Below are positions 23,405 through 26,203 of a stretch of 26,203 nucleotides of DNA, piece after piece. Source of the stretch: Actinomycetes bacterium (GTDB taxonomy: Bacteria > Actinomycetota > Coriobacteriia > Coriobacteriales > Eggerthellaceae); contig JAEYEL010000008.1 in the NCBI GenBank assembly GCA_023403475.1, forward strand, positions 1-26,203. The letters run 5' to 3'. How positions within the stretch are numbered: position 1 is the stretch's first letter; every line of letters begins with the position of its first letter. The notes under the pieces are model-generated. The model did not search any database and had not been told where the DNA came from. It saw nothing but the letters and a program-made list of their open reading frames with translations. A program made the position numbers and the translations under genes.

Positions 23405-25342
23405 ATGAGCAACGAGACAGTGAGTGAAGTCCAGGGTTCTGAGGCCATGGATCGACGCAATTTTCTGAAGGGGGCTTTGGCGACCGGCGCCATAGCGGCC
23501 AGCGGCGCCGCGCTTGCCGGCCTTGCCGGATGCTCGCCGAAATCGGATTCTGGCGAATCCGCAAAAAGCGACGGTTCCTCACCTGCAGGCGTGTCTAGCG
23601 TAGGGGGAACCATCGGCGGGGCCATCTGTCCCGAAGACTGGCTGGGCACTATGCCGGAGATCGCGGAAAGCGACGTTTCCGAAACCGTGGACGTCGACGT
23701 CGTCATTCTGGGCGGCGGCCATGCGGGCACGCAGGCGGCGCTGTCGGCGGCGCAGGCGGGGGCGAAGGTGGCGGTTGTCGAAAAGCAATCGAGCGAGGAC
23801 TACGTGTACTTCGGCGACGACATCTGCGCCTATAACTCCCAGTGGATTACCGAGCAGGGCTTCGGCGGATACGATCTGGGCGAGATAACGGCCGAATACT
23901 GCCGTCGGGGCATCGGGCGGGTGTCCCCGGCTCTTTTGAAGATGTTCGTGGAGAACTCCGGGGAGATGTTCGACAACATGGCTTCGCTCATTCCGGAGAC
24001 GAGCGACGTTTTGGATCGCGCGGGCGGCCGCTGCATCATTCAGACTGCTTACGGAAAAGACGACGGCTCGTTCTACCCCATAGAGCAATCGGGCTACAAA
24101 TCGTGGGCGACCACCCTGCAGACCATCCAAACCGTCAATCCCACCGAGGTCATTCCCGGACGCCGCCTCACCCGTCTTACCGAACTTGAGACGTATTGCA
24201 TATGGGAGGCCGAACGTTTGGGCGCCACGTGGTATTGGGGCTGCTCGGCCGAGGCGCTCGTCATGGACGGCGATGAGGTGGCGGGCGCCTACGTCCAGAA
24301 AGAGGACGGGACCTATCTGCGGCTTAACGCCTCGAAGGGCGTGCTGCTGGCGACGGGCGACTTCTCTGCCAATGCCGATATGGTGTGGAACCTGCTGGAC
24401 GATGTGTCGGAATGGGGCGCACGGGTCGGCCAGACCAAGGAAACGCTTTTCGGCGGCGGTCGCGACGGCAAGGGCCACAAGCTGGGATGCTGGGCGGGCG
24501 GTGCCATCGAGCCGCACCCGCGTCCCACCATGAACACCGGCGCGGGCAATCCCGGCCCTTGGGGGACGTCCGCTTTCCTGAACCTGAACGCAAAGGGCAA
24601 GCGGTTCGCCAACGAGGCCATGGCCCAGCTGATCGGCTCTGCGCGCCTGCGTCAGCCCTTGGGCATCACGACGGCTGTCACCGACGCCAACTTCATGAAG
24701 ACCGTGCAAGGCTGCGGGCTCGACCACGGGGCACCCAACTGGGGTATGCCTTCGATGCTCGAGAAGATGGAGCAGGCCATGCTCGCCATCGAGCCCGGCC
24801 CGGACGGCGGATACGTGCCGGGCGTGGGTATCGCCGGCGTGAACGAAATCAACACCCATAACCCCAACGGAGAGCCCTATGGGCGCGAAGCGAGCAGTAA
24901 GCCTTCTCCGTCGAATGTATGGGCAGCGAACACGCTCGAAGAGCTGCTGGGCTATCTGGGCTACGAGGGCGAGGCGCTCAAGACCGCGCTTGCCGAAATC
25001 GAGCACTACAACGAACTGTGCAAGCAAGGCGGCATCGACGCCGACTTCGGTAAAGATGCGGAGCTGATGATCCCCGTCGAGCAGCCTCCATTCTACGGTG
25101 CCGTCGCTACCAACGACGGCAACCGCAGCACCGGCTTGGTGACGCTTGCCGGCCTCATCACCGACGACAACCTCAACGTCATGAAAGCCGATCGCTCCGG
25201 CACTATCAAGGGTCTTTACGCTGCGGGCAACACCGTAGGTCAGCGCTACGGCATGGCCTACGCCACCCCAAGCGCCGGTAACTCCATAGGCATGGCCATG
25301 ACGCACGGGTATATGGCCGGGAAGATAATGGCCGCCCTGTAG
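23405..25342 (+). CDS. Tat-exported FAD-dependent reductase lipoprotein (fumarate reductase/flavocytochrome c superfamily)
   Basis: The 645-aa protein starts at an ATG behind GGGAGGA. It has a Tat motif (DRRNFLKG, Arg17-Arg18) and lipobox LAGC (Cys43). Residues about 98-127 form the FAD-binding motif VVILGGGHAGTQAALSAAQA followed by VAVVEK. The C-terminal FAD-binding element reads GLYAAGNTVGQRYG followed by ATPSAGNSIGMAM. There is no heme-binding CxxCH domain, so electrons must come from a partner not encoded here. Such exported flavoproteins reduce unsaturated or oxidised organic molecules as respiratory acceptors; the substrate is unknown. It differs in length and C-terminal motif from the flavoprotein at 15728-17389, so the two are not recent duplicates. 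The divergent LuxR-type gene is its likely regulator. Confidence 0.9.
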   Translation: MSNETVSEVQGSEAMDRRNFLKGALATGAIAASGAALAGLAGCSPKSDSGESAKSDGSSPAGVSSVGGTIGGAICPEDWLGTMPEIAESDVSETVDVDVVILGGGHAGTQAALSAAQAGAKVAVVEKQSSEDYVYFGDDICAYNSQWITEQGFGGYDLGEITAEYCRRGIGRVSPALLKMFVENSGEMFDNMASLIPETSDVLDRAGGRCIIQTAYGKDDGSFYPIEQSGYKSWATTLQTIQTVNPTEVIPGRRLTRLTELETYCIWEAERLGATWYWGCSAEALVMDGDEVAGAYVQKEDGTYLRLNASKGVLLATGDFSANADMVWNLLDDVSEWGARVGQTKETLFGGGRDGKGHKLGCWAGGAIEPHPRPTMNTGAGNPGPWGTSAFLNLNAKGKRFANEAMAQLIGSARLRQPLGITTAVTDANFMKTVQGCGLDHGAPNWGMPSMLEKMEQAMLAIEPGPDGGYVPGVGIAGVNEINTHNPNGEPYGREASSKPSPSNVWAANTLEELLGYLGYEGEALKTALAEIEHYNELCKQGGIDADFGKDAELMIPVEQPPFYGAVATNDGNRSTGLVTLAGLITDDNLNVMKADRSGTIKGLYAAGNTVGQRYGMAYATPSAGNSIGMAMTHGYMAGKIMAAL

Positions 25343-25398
25343 CAGCTACCTGAAGGAGCTGTGCGCGGCAGAGCGGCTCGGCATGGATCTGTCCAAGC

Positions 25399-25433
25399 AG
25401 CGCCGTCTGGAAATTTGTCTTCCAGGCGGCGCT
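25399..25433 (+). terminator. Terminator-like hairpin after the flavoprotein gene
   Basis: A 14-bp stem with one G-T wobble (25399-25412 with 25420-25433), loop of 7, 56 bp after the stop codon, followed by a weak TGCTTTC tail. Confidence 0.7.
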
Positions 25434-25528
25434 TGCTTTCGGGCTTGCGAGTCTGCCCTGTGCGCGTAGCGCAGGGACAACGAACCGCTCGCATAACGGG
25501 TGGTCGTGATTTTGCAAACCCGTGAGGC

Positions 25529-25574
25529 ATGTACCTATATAGGGACATATTGCAGAGTGACAGAACCTTATAAT
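25529..25574 (+). promoter_or_regulatory. Near-perfect 20-bp palindrome and -10 box upstream of the HIRAN gene
   Basis: ATGTACCTATATAGGGACAT (25529-25548) is palindromic except for one mismatched pair, with CCTATATAGG perfect. A consensus TATAAT follows at 25569-25574, 33 bp before the start codon. The palindrome covers the position of the -35 box, so it looks like a repressor or activator operator. No good -35 sequence is seen. Confidence 0.55.
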
Positions 25575-25606
25575 GTCATCAACGTCCACAGAGGAAAGGA
25601 GATGCG

Positions 25607-25934
25607 ATGTACGAGCCAACCAAGCAGATTGATCAGTTCCCGATCGCGGGATTCCAGTACCGCGACGGCGCCGACGTGCTTGACAAGCTAGAGGTAGGCA
25701 CCAAGCTTGATCTCGTGCCCGAGTTCGACAACCCCCTATGATCCGAATGCCGTTGCCATCAAGTACAAAGGCGTTCATCTGGGTTACGTGCCGCGGGCAA
25801 GTAACGCGCTGCTGGCGCAGATGCTCTTCTTCGGTCATACGGACGTGGTGCGCTGCAAGGTTGTCAAGCGCGACAAGAAGGCGGCTCCTCGCGAGCAGGT
25901 TCGTGTGAAATTGTACCTGAAGGACAAGAGATAG
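25607..25934 (+). pseudogene. HIRAN-domain protein interrupted by a one-base frameshift
   Basis: The start follows GGAAAGGAG. The first frame reads FPIAGFQYRDGADVLDKLEV, then LVPEFDNP and stops after a run of five C (25732-25736). Dropping one C restores NPYDPNAVAIKYKGVHLGYV, then ALLAQMLFFGHTDVVRCKVV and VRVKLYLKDKR. Together this is a complete ~108-residue stand-alone HIRAN domain, a fold that binds DNA ends in Rad5/HLTF-like proteins and also occurs alone in bacteria. The break lies in a homopolymer, so it may be a real inactivation, a phase-variable switch or an assembly error. All other codons are intact, which argues against long decay. Confidence 0.8.
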
Positions 25935-26203
25935 GCGGCGTTCATAAGGCATTATGCAAATCCTATCTCGCAAATTATATGACATTATGCGCAAAAGGAC
26001 GAGAGGGAAAGCGTTCGAAACCGACGGATTTTCAAGTCGCAGCCTTATTTAGCGTCTTGGTTGGCAAAGTGATTGCATTGGAATGAAATAATTTGATTTT
26101 TCGCTCCGCTGACCGTTAGGGAAGGCGTTGGCGGTGCCGTTGAAAAAGTACTTTGCTATACTGGCTTTACTTTACGACGAGGCAATGCGGCATCGATGCG
26201 AGC
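25935..26203. other. Non-coding end of the window with an outward extended -10 promoter
   Basis: No gene is supported. CATTATGC occurs twice (around 25949 and 25982) in an AT-rich stretch. Near the end, TGCTATACT (26154-26162) is an extended -10 element on the plus strand with no clear -35, suggesting that a gene begins beyond the window edge. Confidence 0.4.

Noticed and set aside
23579..25306. 575-codon minus-strand frame opposite the second flavoprotein
   Set aside because: It is an antisense shadow; the plus strand encodes a complete Tat flavoprotein.
26188..26196. Single extra copy of the CGGCATCGAT-like word at the window end
   Set aside because: One short GC-rich copy, like that near 20318, is expected by chance.

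Overview
The window looks like accessory chromosome from a high-GC, anaerobic gut actinobacterium of the Eggerthellaceae type (Eggerthella, Gordonibacter, Adlercreutzia and relatives). This is inferred from gene content, not from a marker gene. The main signs are Tat-exported lipoprotein molybdenum and flavin reductases, a membrane-anchored LuxR regulator divergent from a flavoprotein, a bile salt hydrolase and many sensor kinases. The first ~1.1 kb is clearly different: lower GC, with the C-terminal end of a Firmicutes-style sortase-anchored surface protein (FIVAR domain, SPQTG anchor), a strong terminator and a highly structured non-coding tail. It is probably the end of an integrated foreign element.

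Layout. 1-1250: end of the foreign segment. 1435-8360: a rightward block encoding a DMSO-reductase-family catalytic subunit (DmsA-like, Tat lipoprotein), its four-cluster ferredoxin subunit (DmsB-like), a TorD-like chaperone, a histidine kinase with an extracytoplasmic CxxCH heme-binding motif, and its OmpR-type response regulator. No DmsC membrane anchor is present. 8366-9331 (minus): a bile salt hydrolase with all catalytic residues. 9332-9725: a repeat-rich regulatory gap. 9726-14315: a lipoprotein fusing a solute-binding protein to a 5'-nucleotidase C-terminal-like domain, followed 3 bp later by a hybrid histidine kinase; together they look like a binding-protein-coupled sensory system. 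A 26-bp perfect hairpin closes this unit.

14371-17389 (minus): a Tat lipoprotein flavoprotein (KstD/fumarate reductase superfamily), then a protein with a Fic fold, a destroyed Fic catalytic motif and a C-terminal winged helix, probably a regulator. 17595-21671 is a graveyard: degenerate short tandem repeats, a truncated and frameshifted FtsX-type permease, a 183-bp element with 26-bp inverted ends, a hypothetical protein with hexapeptide repeats, an intact WYL regulator, remnants of IS5- and IS3-family transposases, and a decayed molybdopterin oxidoreductase.

21690-25342: a membrane LuxR-type regulator (minus) divergent from a second Tat lipoprotein flavoprotein (plus), with an 8+3+8 palindrome between them. 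25529-25934: a HIRAN-domain gene broken by one extra C in a C-run, behind a near-perfect 20-bp palindrome. The last ~270 bp hold no gene but end with an extended -10 promoter pointing out of the window.

The overall theme is respiratory use of organic acceptors outside the membrane, each enzyme paired with its own sensor or regulator. Start sites were re-chosen for several genes from ribosome binding sites and family lengths.
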